Positions 44,850-51,565 of a stretch of DNA of 51,565 nt are shown here, piece after piece. Location: positions 1 to 51,565 of the forward strand of contig JAGFXP010000011.1 in assembly GCA_017861315.1 (NCBI GenBank). Direction: 5' to 3'. The notes beneath the pieces are model-generated. The model was not told where the DNA came from. It searched no databases and saw only the letters and a program-made list of their open reading frames with translations. The DNA is from Bacillota bacterium. Its GTDB lineage: Bacteria > Bacillota > Clostridia > Clostridiales > Clostridiaceae. Numbering within the stretch: position 1 is the first letter of the stretch; each line of letters begins with the position of its first letter. A program made the position numbers and the translations under genes.

Positions 44850-45752
44850 ATGGAGAAAGCAAAAGTGTTCAACATTCAAAAGTTTTCAGTTCATGACGGC
44901 CCTGGAATAAGGACTACAGTGTTTTTCAAAGGGTGCCCTCTCAGCTGCATATGGTGCCACAATCCGGAAAGCCAGAGCTTCAGCAGGGAGATCATGGTTG
45001 ACAAAGAAAAATGCACCCTCTGCGGAAGGTGCGTGGCAAAGTGCGGCAATGATGCAGTAAGCATGAAGGACGGGTCTCTGGTAAACGATTACGCGAGCTG
45101 CGATTTCTGCGGGACCTGCGCGGATTTCTGTGTGAGCAATGCGAGGGAAATTGTTGGCGAGGAGCTGACCGTTGCCGAAATCATTAAGGAGATCGAGAAG
45201 GACAGGATGTTCTACGACCAGTCGAAGGGAGGCGTCACGTTCTCCGGGGGCGAGGTGATGTGCCAGCCCGGGGTTTTGGCTGAACTGGCAAGGCGCTGCA
45301 GGGATAAGGGGATTCATGTGGCCGTAGACACCTGCGGGTATGTGCCCTTCAGCAGCTTCGAGAAAGTTATGGACTATGTCGACCTGTTCCTGTACGACAT
45401 TAAGCTCATGGACAGCGAGCTCCACACTGAATACACGGGAAAGGACAGCATGCTGATACTGGACAACCTGAAGAAGCTTTCGGACCTGGGAGCAAATATA
45501 AGCCTCAGGCTGCCCATCATAGGAGGCATAAACGACGATGAAGCCAACATTGGGGCCATACTGGAATTCATAAAGGGCACCAACATAAGGGATGTAAACC
45601 TGCTTCCCTACCACGACATCGCAAGGAACAAGTATTCGAGGCTCGGCAGGGAATACAGGGGGAGCGGCATGAGGGTGCCGGAGGAAGAAAAGATGAATGA
45701 GATCAAGGAACGGTTCGAAAAATCAGGATATAAAGTGAAAATAGGAGGCTAA
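44850..45752 (+). CDS. Radical SAM glycyl-radical activase for HypD
   Basis: The protein has 300 aa and starts after AAGGGGAG. It has HDGPGIRTTVFFKGC, with the radical-SAM CxxxCxxC formed by Cys29, Cys33 and Cys36 (PLSCIWCHNPE). A ferredoxin-like insert has eight Cys for two [4Fe-4S] clusters (CTLCGRCVAKC, CDFCGTCADFC). GGVTFSGGEVMCQP is the SAM-binding GGE region. It would generate the glycyl radical on the enzyme encoded 2 nt downstream. Confidence 0.93.
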   Translation: MEKAKVFNIQKFSVHDGPGIRTTVFFKGCPLSCIWCHNPESQSFSREIMVDKEKCTLCGRCVAKCGNDAVSMKDGSLVNDYASCDFCGTCADFCVSNAREIVGEELTVAEIIKEIEKDRMFYDQSKGGVTFSGGEVMCQPGVLAELARRCRDKGIHVAVDTCGYVPFSSFEKVMDYVDLFLYDIKLMDSELHTEYTGKDSMLILDNLKKLSDLGANISLRLPIIGGINDDEANIGAILEFIKGTNIRDVNLLPYHDIARNKYSRLGREYRGSGMRVPEEEKMNEIKERFEKSGYKVKIGG

Positions 45753-45754
45753 CC

Positions 45755-48127
45755 ATGGAAAGAGGAATGAACGAAAGAGTAAGAATGCTGAGAAAAGAGA
45801 GCGTAGAGGCTGTCCCGTCCCTGTCGATCGAGAGGGCGGTGCTGCTGACAGACGCCTACGAGAAATTTGAAGGCACGGTGGAAACGCCTATACTCAGGGC
45901 GCTTTCCTTCAAGCACATCATGGAGAACAAGACCATCTGCATCAGCGACGGCGAGCTCATAGTCGGCGAAAAAGGGGAAAAACCGCAGCAATCCCCTACG
46001 TTCCCAGAGCTCTGCTGCCATACCCTTGAGGACATGGACGTCATGGACAGGCGCGATAGGATATTCTTCAAGGTCAGCGGCGAGGCGAAAAAGATCCAGG
46101 AGGACAGGATAATACCGTACTGGAAAAACCGCTCAATCAGGAAAAAGATACTCGACAGGATGACAATCGAGTGGAAGGACTGCTACGAAAGCGGAATATA
46201 CACAGAGTTCATGGAACAGAGGGGACCGGGCCATACGGTCGCCGACGGGAAGATGTACAGGAAGGGCTTCCTGGATTTCAAGGAGGACATACAGGCATCT
46301 ATCGATGCGCTCGACTACTTCGGGGACAGCGAGGCCTACGACAAGAAGGTCCAGCTCGAGGCAATGGACATAAGCTGCGATGCCATAATAGCGCTTGGGA
46401 AAAGATACGAGAAGCTCGCTCTGGAGCTGGCAGAAAAAGAGGCTGATCCGGCAAGGCGCGAGGAGCTGCTCCAGATAGCAGAGAACTGCAGGGTAGTTCC
46501 GGCCCACAAGCCTGAAACCTTCCAGCAGGCAATCCAGATGTACTGGTTCGTCCATATAGGGGTCACAACCGAGCTCAACCCGTGGGACGCCCTGAGCCCG
46601 GGAAGGCTTGACCAGCACCTCATACCATTCTACAGGAAAGGCATTGAGGACGGCACGCTGACAAGGGACAAGGCCAAGGAGTTGCTGGAGTGCCTTTGGG
46701 TCAAGTTCAACAACCAGCCGGCACCTCCCAAGGTGGGCATAACGCTCAAGGAAAGCAGCACCTACACGGATTTCGCAAACCTTAACACGGGCGGAGTAAC
46801 ATCGGAAGGTGCGGACGGCGTGAACGATGTGAGCTACATCATCCTTGAAGTCATGGACGAGATGAAGCTTCTCCAGCCGAGCTCCAACGTGCAGATAAGC
46901 AAGAAGACTCCTCATGCATTCCTGAAAAAGGCCTGCGAGGTGTCGAGAAAGGGCTGGGGCCAGCCTGCGATGTACAATACGGATTCGATAATCCAGGAGC
47001 TCCTCAACGCCGGCAAGTCCCTGACCGACGCAAGGGAAGGCGGGGCTAGCGGCTGCGTCGAGACCGGGGCCTTTGGAAAAGAGGCCTACATCCTGACAGG
47101 CTATCTGAACATACCTAAGATACTTGAGCTCACGATGTACAACGGCTTCGACAAGAACTCGAACAAGCAGCTGGGGCTTGAACTGGGATATGCGTACGAC
47201 TTCAAGACCTACGACGAGTTCTTCGAGGCATTCAAGAAGCAGCTCCACTACTTCGTCGACGTCAAGGTGAAGGGCAACAACATAATAGAAAAAATTTACG
47301 CCGAGCACATGCCTTCAACATTCCTGTCGGTCATAACCAGCGACTGCATAAAGAAGGGCAAGGACTACAACGCGGGAGGGGCCAGGTACAACACGAACTA
47401 CATCCAGGGAGTGGGCATCGGAACCCTCAGCGACTGCCTCTCGGCGGTCAAATACAATGTATACGAAAAGAACAGGTTCACCATGAAGGAACTCATGGAA
47501 GCCATGGATGCTAACTTTGAAGGCTATGAAGACATATACAACATGGTCTCTAACAGGACCCCGAAATACGGGAACGACGACGAGTACGCAGACGATATAA
47601 TGGTCCAGGCTTTTGACGCCTACTACAGCGAAGTGACCGGAAGACCAAACATGAAGGGCGGCTCCTACAGGATAGACATGCTCCCGACAACCTGCCACGT
47701 TTACTTCGGCTCTGTCATGGGCGCGTCTCCGAACGGAAGGCTGGCTCGCAAGCCTCTCTCCGAGGGCATCTCGCCTGAGAAGGGGGCCGACAGGAAAGGT
47801 CCGACAGCCGTCATAAAATCGGCTGCAAAGATGGACCACCTGAAAACGGGGGGAACGCTCCTCAACCAGAAATTCACCCCTGCCTCGCTTGCCGGGGATG
47901 CCGGGCTGGAGAACCTGTCCGCGCTCGTAAGGTCGTATTTTAGCATGGACGGGCACCATATCCAGTTCAACGTCATCGACAAGAAGGTGCTGCTGGACGC
48001 CCAGAAGAACCCCGACGAGTACAAGGATCTCATCGTAAGGGTGGCCGGCTACAGCGATCATTTCAATAACCTTGACAGGGAGCTACAAGATGAGATAATA
48101 AATAGAACAGAACAAAGTTTTAATTAA
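45755..48127 (+). CDS. hypD: trans-4-hydroxy-L-proline dehydratase (glycyl radical enzyme)
   Basis: The protein has 790 aa and starts after GGAGG. The thiyl Cys434 and Glu436 lie in GGASGCVETGAFGKEAY, the signature of hydroxyproline dehydratase. The radical Gly765 is in RVAGYSDHF near the C-terminus. Both positions match the numbering I recall for the C. difficile enzyme. It dehydrates trans-4-hydroxyproline to 1-pyrroline-5-carboxylate in the anaerobic cytoplasm. The downstream ProC then yields proline, an electron acceptor in Stickland fermentation. The ProC neighbour and GCVE motif argue against PFL, choline lyase or isethionate lyase. The enzyme is oxygen-sensitive by nature. Confidence 0.94.
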   Translation: MERGMNERVRMLRKESVEAVPSLSIERAVLLTDAYEKFEGTVETPILRALSFKHIMENKTICISDGELIVGEKGEKPQQSPTFPELCCHTLEDMDVMDRRDRIFFKVSGEAKKIQEDRIIPYWKNRSIRKKILDRMTIEWKDCYESGIYTEFMEQRGPGHTVADGKMYRKGFLDFKEDIQASIDALDYFGDSEAYDKKVQLEAMDISCDAIIALGKRYEKLALELAEKEADPARREELLQIAENCRVVPAHKPETFQQAIQMYWFVHIGVTTELNPWDALSPGRLDQHLIPFYRKGIEDGTLTRDKAKELLECLWVKFNNQPAPPKVGITLKESSTYTDFANLNTGGVTSEGADGVNDVSYIILEVMDEMKLLQPSSNVQISKKTPHAFLKKACEVSRKGWGQPAMYNTDSIIQELLNAGKSLTDAREGGASGCVETGAFGKEAYILTGYLNIPKILELTMYNGFDKNSNKQLGLELGYAYDFKTYDEFFEAFKKQLHYFVDVKVKGNNIIEKIYAEHMPSTFLSVITSDCIKKGKDYNAGGARYNTNYIQGVGIGTLSDCLSAVKYNVYEKNRFTMKELMEAMDANFEGYEDIYNMVSNRTPKYGNDDEYADDIMVQAFDAYYSEVTGRPNMKGGSYRIDMLPTTCHVYFGSVMGASPNGRLARKPLSEGISPEKGADRKGPTAVIKSAAKMDHLKTGGTLLNQKFTPASLAGDAGLENLSALVRSYFSMDGHHIQFNVIDKKVLLDAQKNPDEYKDLIVRVAGYSDHFNNLDRELQDEIINRTEQSFN

Positions 48128-48148
48128 ATTAAGTTGGGGGTAATGCGC

Positions 48149-48955
48149 ATGGAAAAAGTAGTTGGATTCATAGGTTCCGGCAACATGGGACAGGCCATGA
48201 TAGGCGGGATAATAAAGTCCGGTATCGTCGAGAGCGGCAACATAATAGTATCCGACCTGGACGAAAACAAGCTGGACTATATCCTGAGCGAATACAAGAC
48301 TCAGGTGACTAAGGATACCTTAAAGCTGGTCAAGAATGCAGACGTGATTTTTCTTGCTGTCAAGCCGAACATCTACGACATCGTGCTCAACCAGATAAAG
48401 GACCATATCGACGACACCAAGGTCATAGTCAGCATAGCCGTAGGGAAGACCATGGGGTATTTTGAGGGAATCCTGGGCGGGAAGGCCAAAGTGGTGAGAG
48501 CGATGCCTAACACTCCTGCGCTTGTAGGAGAAGGCATGTCCGGGATATGCAAAAACGGCAACGTCACAGCGGCAGAGATGACCTTCGTGAAGCACCTGTT
48601 CGAGAGCTTCGGCGAGGCGGAGGAAGTTGCCGAATACCTTTTCGACAGCGTCACGGCCGTGAGCGGCTCGTCGCCGGCATACGTGTTCATGTTCATAGAA
48701 GCCCTGGCAGACGGCGCTGTACTAGGGGGGATGCCCAGGGACAAGGCATACAAATTCGCAGCCCAGGCCGTCCTTGGATCAGCGAAGATGGTCCTCGAAA
48801 CAGGGAAACACCCTGGCGAGCTGAAGGACATGGTCTGCTCTCCTGGAGGGACAACCATCGAGGCTGTAGCGGAGCTTGAGGAAAAAGGCTTCAGGAACGC
48901 AGTGATATCAGCAGTCAAGAAATGCATGAAGAAGTCGAAAGAGATGAGCAAATAA
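48149..48955 (+). CDS. proC: Pyrroline-5-carboxylate reductase
   Basis: The protein has 268 aa. I chose ATG 48149, with GGGGG about 8 nt upstream; an ATG at 48143 is closer to that site. The Rossmann start VVGFIGSGNMGQAMIGGI, IFLAVKPN, VRAMPNTPALVGEGM and the signature AVSGSSPAYVFMFIEALADG, then SPGGTTIEAVAELEE are all present. It reduces P5C to L-proline with NAD(P)H. It is in one operon with hypD, where it consumes the dehydratase product. Confidence 0.95.
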   Translation: MEKVVGFIGSGNMGQAMIGGIIKSGIVESGNIIVSDLDENKLDYILSEYKTQVTKDTLKLVKNADVIFLAVKPNIYDIVLNQIKDHIDDTKVIVSIAVGKTMGYFEGILGGKAKVVRAMPNTPALVGEGMSGICKNGNVTAAEMTFVKHLFESFGEAEEVAEYLFDSVTAVSGSSPAYVFMFIEALADGAVLGGMPRDKAYKFAAQAVLGSAKMVLETGKHPGELKDMVCSPGGTTIEAVAELEEKGFRNAVISAVKKCMKKSKEMSK

Positions 48956-48976
48956 GAAATTGGAGGTATACGTGAT

Positions 48977-49258
48977 ATGTTCAAAAGCAACACATATTTT
49001 GATGGGGATGTTGTCTCCATAGCGTTCAACGGAAGCGAAGGGGAGGCTACGGTGGGCGTAATGGCGCCAGGGGAGTACGAGTTCGGCACTTCGAAGCAGG
49101 AGACAATGAAGGTTGTAAGCGGGAAAATGCAGGTGAAGCTCCCGGGAGAGAGCGGCTTCAAGGCTTACGGGAACGGCGACGTTTTCATAGTGGAAGCGAA
49201 CCAGAAATTCAACCTGATAGTTGAGGTTGAGACTGCATACCTGTGCCTGTACAAATAG
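48977..49258 (+). CDS. ppnP: Pyrimidine/purine nucleoside phosphorylase
   Basis: The protein has 93 aa, a single cupin of the YaiE/PpnP family. It starts after TGGAGGT. Motifs include [26 protein letters not shown] and [13 protein letters not shown]. PpnP cleaves various nucleosides with phosphate. It sits 21 nt after proC and 1 nt before the XRE-cupin regulator, so it is part of the same transcript. Its link to hydroxyproline metabolism is not obvious. Confidence 0.9.
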   Translation: MFKSNTYFDGDVVSIAFNGSEGEATVGVMAPGEYEFGTSKQETMKVVSGKMQVKLPGESGFKAYGNGDVFIVEANQKFNLIVEVETAYLCLYK

Positions 49259-49259
49259 C

Positions 49260-49823
49260 ATGAATATTGACATAGGAGGCAAAGTCAAGAAGCTTAGAAA
49301 CAGCAAAAAGATGACGCTCAAGGAGCTGAGCGAGAAGACGGATCTCTCCATCGGATTTCTGTCCCAGATGGAGAGGGGGATCACGGCGATAGCCACGGAT
49401 TCCCTGTCAAGGATCGCGGAAGCCCTCGATGTGGACCTGTCCTATTTTTTCACGAACCCGAGGAGGGCAAAGAAGTACGTCCTCAGGAGCTACGAAAAAG
49501 AGGTTTTCCAGGTGCAGGACGGGGGATTCATAATGTACCACCTGACGAACGAGATAGGCGACAAGGAGATGCTCCCGCGGCTCATCGAGCTTCTGCCCAA
49601 CAGCAGCGACGAGCCCATAGACGCGTACCCTCACGAAGGCGAAGAGTTCATATATGTCCTTGAGGGGATACTGACGCTTCTGATAAACGGCGAAGAGCAG
49701 GACCTTTTCCCCGGCGATTCGGCCCACTACAAATCGGACATACCGCACAACTGGCAGAACAACACGAACAAGACGGTGAAGTTCCTGGAGGTCAACGTGC
49801 CTGCCTGCTTCAAGCAAAAATAA
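49260..49823 (+). CDS. XRE-type HTH regulator with C-terminal cupin
   Basis: The protein has 187 aa. ATG 49260 follows the ppnP stop by 1 nt, with no clear ribosome binding site, suggesting translational coupling. The HTH lies at about residues 8-62 (MTLKELSEKTDLSIGFLSQM, DSLSRIAEALDVDLSYFF). The cupin lies at about 115-180 (PHEGEEFIYVLEGILTLLIN, FPGDSAHYKSDIPH). Such regulators bind a small ligand in the cupin. Being the last gene of the hypD operon, it is the likely controller of the inverted repeats at its promoter. Confidence 0.9.
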   Translation: MNIDIGGKVKKLRNSKKMTLKELSEKTDLSIGFLSQMERGITAIATDSLSRIAEALDVDLSYFFTNPRRAKKYVLRSYEKEVFQVQDGGFIMYHLTNEIGDKEMLPRLIELLPNSSDEPIDAYPHEGEEFIYVLEGILTLLINGEEQDLFPGDSAHYKSDIPHNWQNNTNKTVKFLEVNVPACFKQK

Positions 49824-49824
49824 A

Positions 49825-49862
49825 AGCTGCCCCGGCATTATAGCCGGGGCAGCTGCTTTTGT
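49825..49862 (+). terminator. Terminator of the hydroxyproline operon
   Basis: AGCTGCCCCGGC (49825-49836) pairs perfectly over 12 bp with 49843-49854, followed by GCTTTTG. It probably also acts for the convergent phasin-like gene. Confidence 0.88.
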
Positions 49863-50182
49863 TACTCTTCGAATTTCTCTCTTTCCATCTGGTCAAAGGT
49901 ATCCTCGATCCTGTTGAGCCTCTCCTTGATTTCATAAAGGTCTTCCCTGGTGGCGAAGTTCATCTCGGTTAGGATTTCCCTAAGGTCCTCCTTGGTCAGA
50001 GGCATAAGATCCTCTTTTTTGCTCTGAATGGTCTTTTTGAGCTCCTCTGTCAGCTCTTTGCCTTCATCGACAGTGAGCTTGCCTTTTTCAACCATCTCGT
50101 CAACCAGCTTTGAAGCTTTTTCATAAGTAACCGTTGCAGAGCCAACTGCAGCAAGGAATAATCTTTTCAGTTCACTAATCAT
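49862..50182 (-). CDS. Phasin-like / PhaF-type coiled-coil protein
   Basis: The protein has 106 aa, highly charged and helical, and starts after GGAGGTG. The N-terminal half is phasin-like (LKRLFLAAVGSATVTYEKAS, VDEMVEKGKLTVDEGKEL). The rest is a coiled coil (TREDLYEIKERLNRIEDTF). Small proteins of this kind are widespread in Firmicutes without PHA synthesis, and their role is unclear. Confidence 0.75.
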   Translation of the reverse strand: MISELKRLFLAAVGSATVTYEKASKLVDEMVEKGKLTVDEGKELTEELKKTIQSKKEDLMPLTKEDLREILTEMNFATREDLYEIKERLNRIEDTFDQMEREKFEE

Positions 50183-50273
50183 AAAGATGCACCTCCAAAG
50201 TATTTATATGTTTATTATACTACAAAGCGCATAAATTGTGAATATTTAGAAAAAAGGAAAATTGAGCTTTTGG

Positions 50274-50302
50274 TTGACAATGAACAATAATTGTAATAGA
50301 AT
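50274..50302 (+). promoter_or_regulatory. Promoter of tRNA-Arg(CCT)
   Basis: A perfect -35 TTGACA (50274-50279) stands 17 nt before TAGAAT (50297-50302). The tRNA starts 18 nt after the -10. Confidence 0.8.
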
Positions 50303-50320
50303 TATTAAGGTAAATAGTTT

Positions 50321-50397
<77 letters not shown>

Positions 50398-50399
50398 TA

Positions 50400-50442
50400 A
50401 AAACCTCGTAATCTCAACGGTTGCGGGGTTTTGTGTTTTTTT
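50400..50442 (+). terminator. Terminator after tRNA-Arg(CCT)
   Basis: AAAACCTCGTAA (50400-50411) pairs with TTGCGGGGTTTT (50421-50432), including two G-T pairs, and a T-rich tail follows. Confidence 0.8.
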
Positions 50443-50466
50443 GTTCATAAGACAAAAAGTAAAAAA

Positions 50467-50488
50467 TGGTTCTTATTTGGTTCTTATT
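50467..50488. repeat. Perfect 11-bp tandem repeat, candidate integrase arm site
   Basis: TGGTTCTTATT occurs twice without a gap, beginning 70 bp after the tRNA CCA end. This mirrors the 11-bp repeat 72 bp after the first tRNA-Arg. No integrase follows here, so this may be a leftover attachment region. Confidence 0.6.
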
Positions 50489-50528
50489 GATATAAAAAGT
50501 GGCTAATATACACTGCAAAATACAGAAA

Positions 50529-50563
50529 AATAGCAGGAAGCTTAAACTTCCTGCTATTCTTTT
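50529..50563. terminator. Perfect 12-bp hairpin terminator
   Basis: AATAGCAGGAAG (50529-50540) pairs with 50547-50558 around CTTAAA; CTTTT follows. Its position matches the integrase terminator at 234-260 of the first site. Confidence 0.75.
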
Positions 50564-50633
50564 AATGCGGAATATAAGAAAAATGTGAAATAAGCACATC
50601 AAATTAAATTGAATAATAATTAACCTTCTATTT

Positions 50634-51041
50634 CTATCCTTTACCTCTCCAATTGGAGTACCATTTTCGCTTTATCCGATTCTGTTCAGTCGCATCAATT
50701 CTATTCTCCTTTCGTAATTTTCTAATTCTATATCCTAATACTGCTCCTATAAATTTTGGAATTGAAACAGAAGCGATCGGAACCATTAATCCAATCTGAA
50801 TTGGAAATCCAAACCAGAGAATTGGAAGTGTAAACCAAATAATCCCTTCAATTAACGCCCATTTATATGTGATAGGATTAATTATATAAGACATCAATGT
50901 TGAGATAGCTCCAGATATAAATATAACGCTTGGAGCTGATGTATATCCCATAAAACAACATAAATCAATATAAAAGCCAGCAAGAACAATCATAAGAACA
51001 TTTGCAATAATTCCGAATATGGAACCTGCGGTTTTAAACAT
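50634..51041 (-). CDS. Hypothetical membrane protein
   Basis: The protein has 135 aa and starts after AAAGGAGG. Four hydrophobic segments fill residues about 8-110 (SIFGIIANVLMIVLAGFYI, ALIEGIIWFTLPILWFGF, IGLMVPIASVSIPKFIGAVL), and the C-terminal tail is basic (KENRIDATEQNRIKRKW). I do not recognise the family. Its AT-rich composition and place beside mobile-element debris suggest it is accessory. Confidence 0.75.
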   Translation of the reverse strand: MFKTAGSIFGIIANVLMIVLAGFYIDLCCFMGYTSAPSVIFISGAISTLMSYIINPITYKWALIEGIIWFTLPILWFGFPIQIGLMVPIASVSIPKFIGAVLGYRIRKLRKENRIDATEQNRIKRKWYSNWRGKG

Positions 51042-51165
51042 ACTTTTCCTCCTTTGATAAACAACTTTTCAATTTGGATGTACTCAGTGTTCTTTCTTCA
51101 AAACAAAAGTTATGTCTGGAATTTATTTCATTCGCTATAATCTACAATTACGTATATTTTAATTT

Positions 51166-51306
51166 CTACTTCTTACTCGTTTCCTTTTCTAAAAAGTCCC
51201 TCAATGCGTCCTCTGTTACTCTCCAATACTTTCACATTTTAACCGCTTTCAGATCCCCGGACTTTATGTAATTATATAGCGTCCTCTTTGTTACCTTGCC
51301 TTTGTA
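51166..51306 (-). pseudogene. Excisionase-like HTH gene broken by a stop
   Basis: On the minus strand the reading is VYKGKVTKRTLYNYIKSGDL, then KAVKM, stop, KYWRVTEDALRDFLEKETSK, and the normal end TAG. The family pattern expects G in IGKYWR, and the TGA at 51232-51234 is one base from GGA. The start of the domain is also missing. Excisionases of this type are encoded beside tyrosine integrases. Confidence 0.65.
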
Positions 51307-51322
51307 GACAATAATCCGAGAA

Positions 51323-51565
51323 TTATTTCCGACCTTTTATCAACTTCGCTGCAAGCGAAACTAAAGCAACCACTACACCAAACGCTACAATAAACGTTGC
51401 GCTACCGTAGCCCAATTCAATCACCAAAAGAAACCAAAGCAAAAGTATAGCATACCCTACGAACGGTATCGCGGACAGTATCACAAATATAAAAACTAGA
51501 ACTGACCGTTCCTTATATGCACAAATAGCTCTTATTCCAGCAATTAAGCCGATTACACATAATAA
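51323..51565 (-). CDS. Membrane protein, partial (runs off the window)
   Basis: The last 80 codons are visible, ending at TAA (51323-51325). They encode two or three hydrophobic segments (SVLVFIFVILSAIPFVGYAI, FIVAFGVVVALVSLAAKLI) and a basic end (KGRK). The start lies outside the window. The family is not recognised. Confidence 0.55.
   Translation of the reverse strand, partial: LLCVIGLIAGIRAICAYKERSVLVFIFVILSAIPFVGYAILLLWFLLVIELGYGSATFIVAFGVVVALVSLAAKLIKGRK

Noticed and set aside
44850..45752. Radical SAM activase as a RiPP maturase for the Nif11-like peptide
   Set aside because: It lies 20 kb away, in an operon with its glycyl radical partner, and has the activase motif HDGPGIRT with the two-cluster insert.
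46133..47308. 391-codon frame antisense to hypD
   Set aside because: Shadow of the strongly supported hypD frame; high GC leaves few antisense stops. The same applies to long antisense frames over the glycosyltransferase, CotH, aminotransferase and panE genes.
45755..48127. Glycyl radical enzyme as pyruvate formate-lyase, choline TMA-lyase or isethionate lyase
   Set aside because: The active-site GCVE with Cys434/Glu436, the length of 790 aa and the adjacent proC fit hydroxyproline dehydratase; no aldehyde dehydrogenase, microcompartment or sulfite gene is next to it.

Overview
The window looks like a chromosomal segment of an anaerobic, amino-acid-fermenting member of the Clostridia (Firmicutes). 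The evidence is glycyl-radical chemistry, a hydroxyproline-to-proline (Stickland-type) operon, type III pantothenate kinase, strong AGGAGG-type ribosome binding sites, and core genes of moderate-to-high GC that use AGG and ATA heavily. No 16S or other species marker is present, so I do not name a genus.

Layout. (1) 1-24,000 is an AT-rich accessory island next to a tRNA-Arg(ACG) gene. It holds a decayed integration module: a small broken tyrosine recombinase whose tail is fused in frame to the catalytic half of a different, phage-type integrase. It also holds a complete two-gene Tc (ABC) toxin locus, with a TcB-TcC fusion (2526 aa) followed by a 3276-aa TcA pore/translocon subunit. A convergent McrB/McrC modified-DNA restriction pair ends the island. 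(2) 24,000-25,400 carries small genes: a Cro-type regulator, a zinc-ribbon membrane protein and an orphan Nif11-like peptide. (3) 25,400-30,400 is an envelope/exopolysaccharide-type cluster: GT2-GtrA, phosphodiester glycosidase, small membrane protein, CotH-kinase lipoprotein and DUF4956 protein. (4) 30,400-32,500 has a CCG-domain protein and then a tightly overlapping HAM1-like/SIR2 pair. The HAM1 member has lost its catalytic acidic residues, so the pair looks like a nucleotide sensor plus NADase effector. (5) 33,600-43,700 holds a class III aminotransferase, a PucR regulator, a CoA-acylating semialdehyde dehydrogenase, a P1-family (DmpA/BapA-type) peptidase, an Asp/Glu racemase, a two-component system, ketopantoate reductase and CoaX. 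This is consistent with beta-amino-acid/beta-alanine turnover next to pantothenate/CoA genes. (6) 43,750-49,860 has an AhpD-like protein, 5-formyl-THF cyclo-ligase, and the operon for trans-4-hydroxyproline dehydratase (activase, HypD, ProC) followed by PpnP and an XRE-cupin regulator. A clear promoter with nested inverted repeats precedes it. (7) 49,860-51,565 has a phasin-like protein, a second tRNA-Arg (CCT), and AT-rich mobile-element debris: tandem 11-bp repeats, an excisionase-like pseudogene and membrane proteins.

How the genes fit together. The Tc proteins should form one toxin: the TcA pentamer is the receptor-binding and translocation channel, and the TcB-TcC cocoon encloses a 266-aa hypervariable C-terminal effector released by the RHS-core protease. 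The effector family is not recognisable by eye. No secretion or lysis gene is next to the toxin. Two anti-invader modules are present, McrBC in the island and HAM1-SIR2 in the core. Both tRNA-Arg genes carry the same downstream layout (hairpin, 11-bp tandem repeat about 70 bp after the CCA, convergent terminator), which points to related integrases having used both sites.
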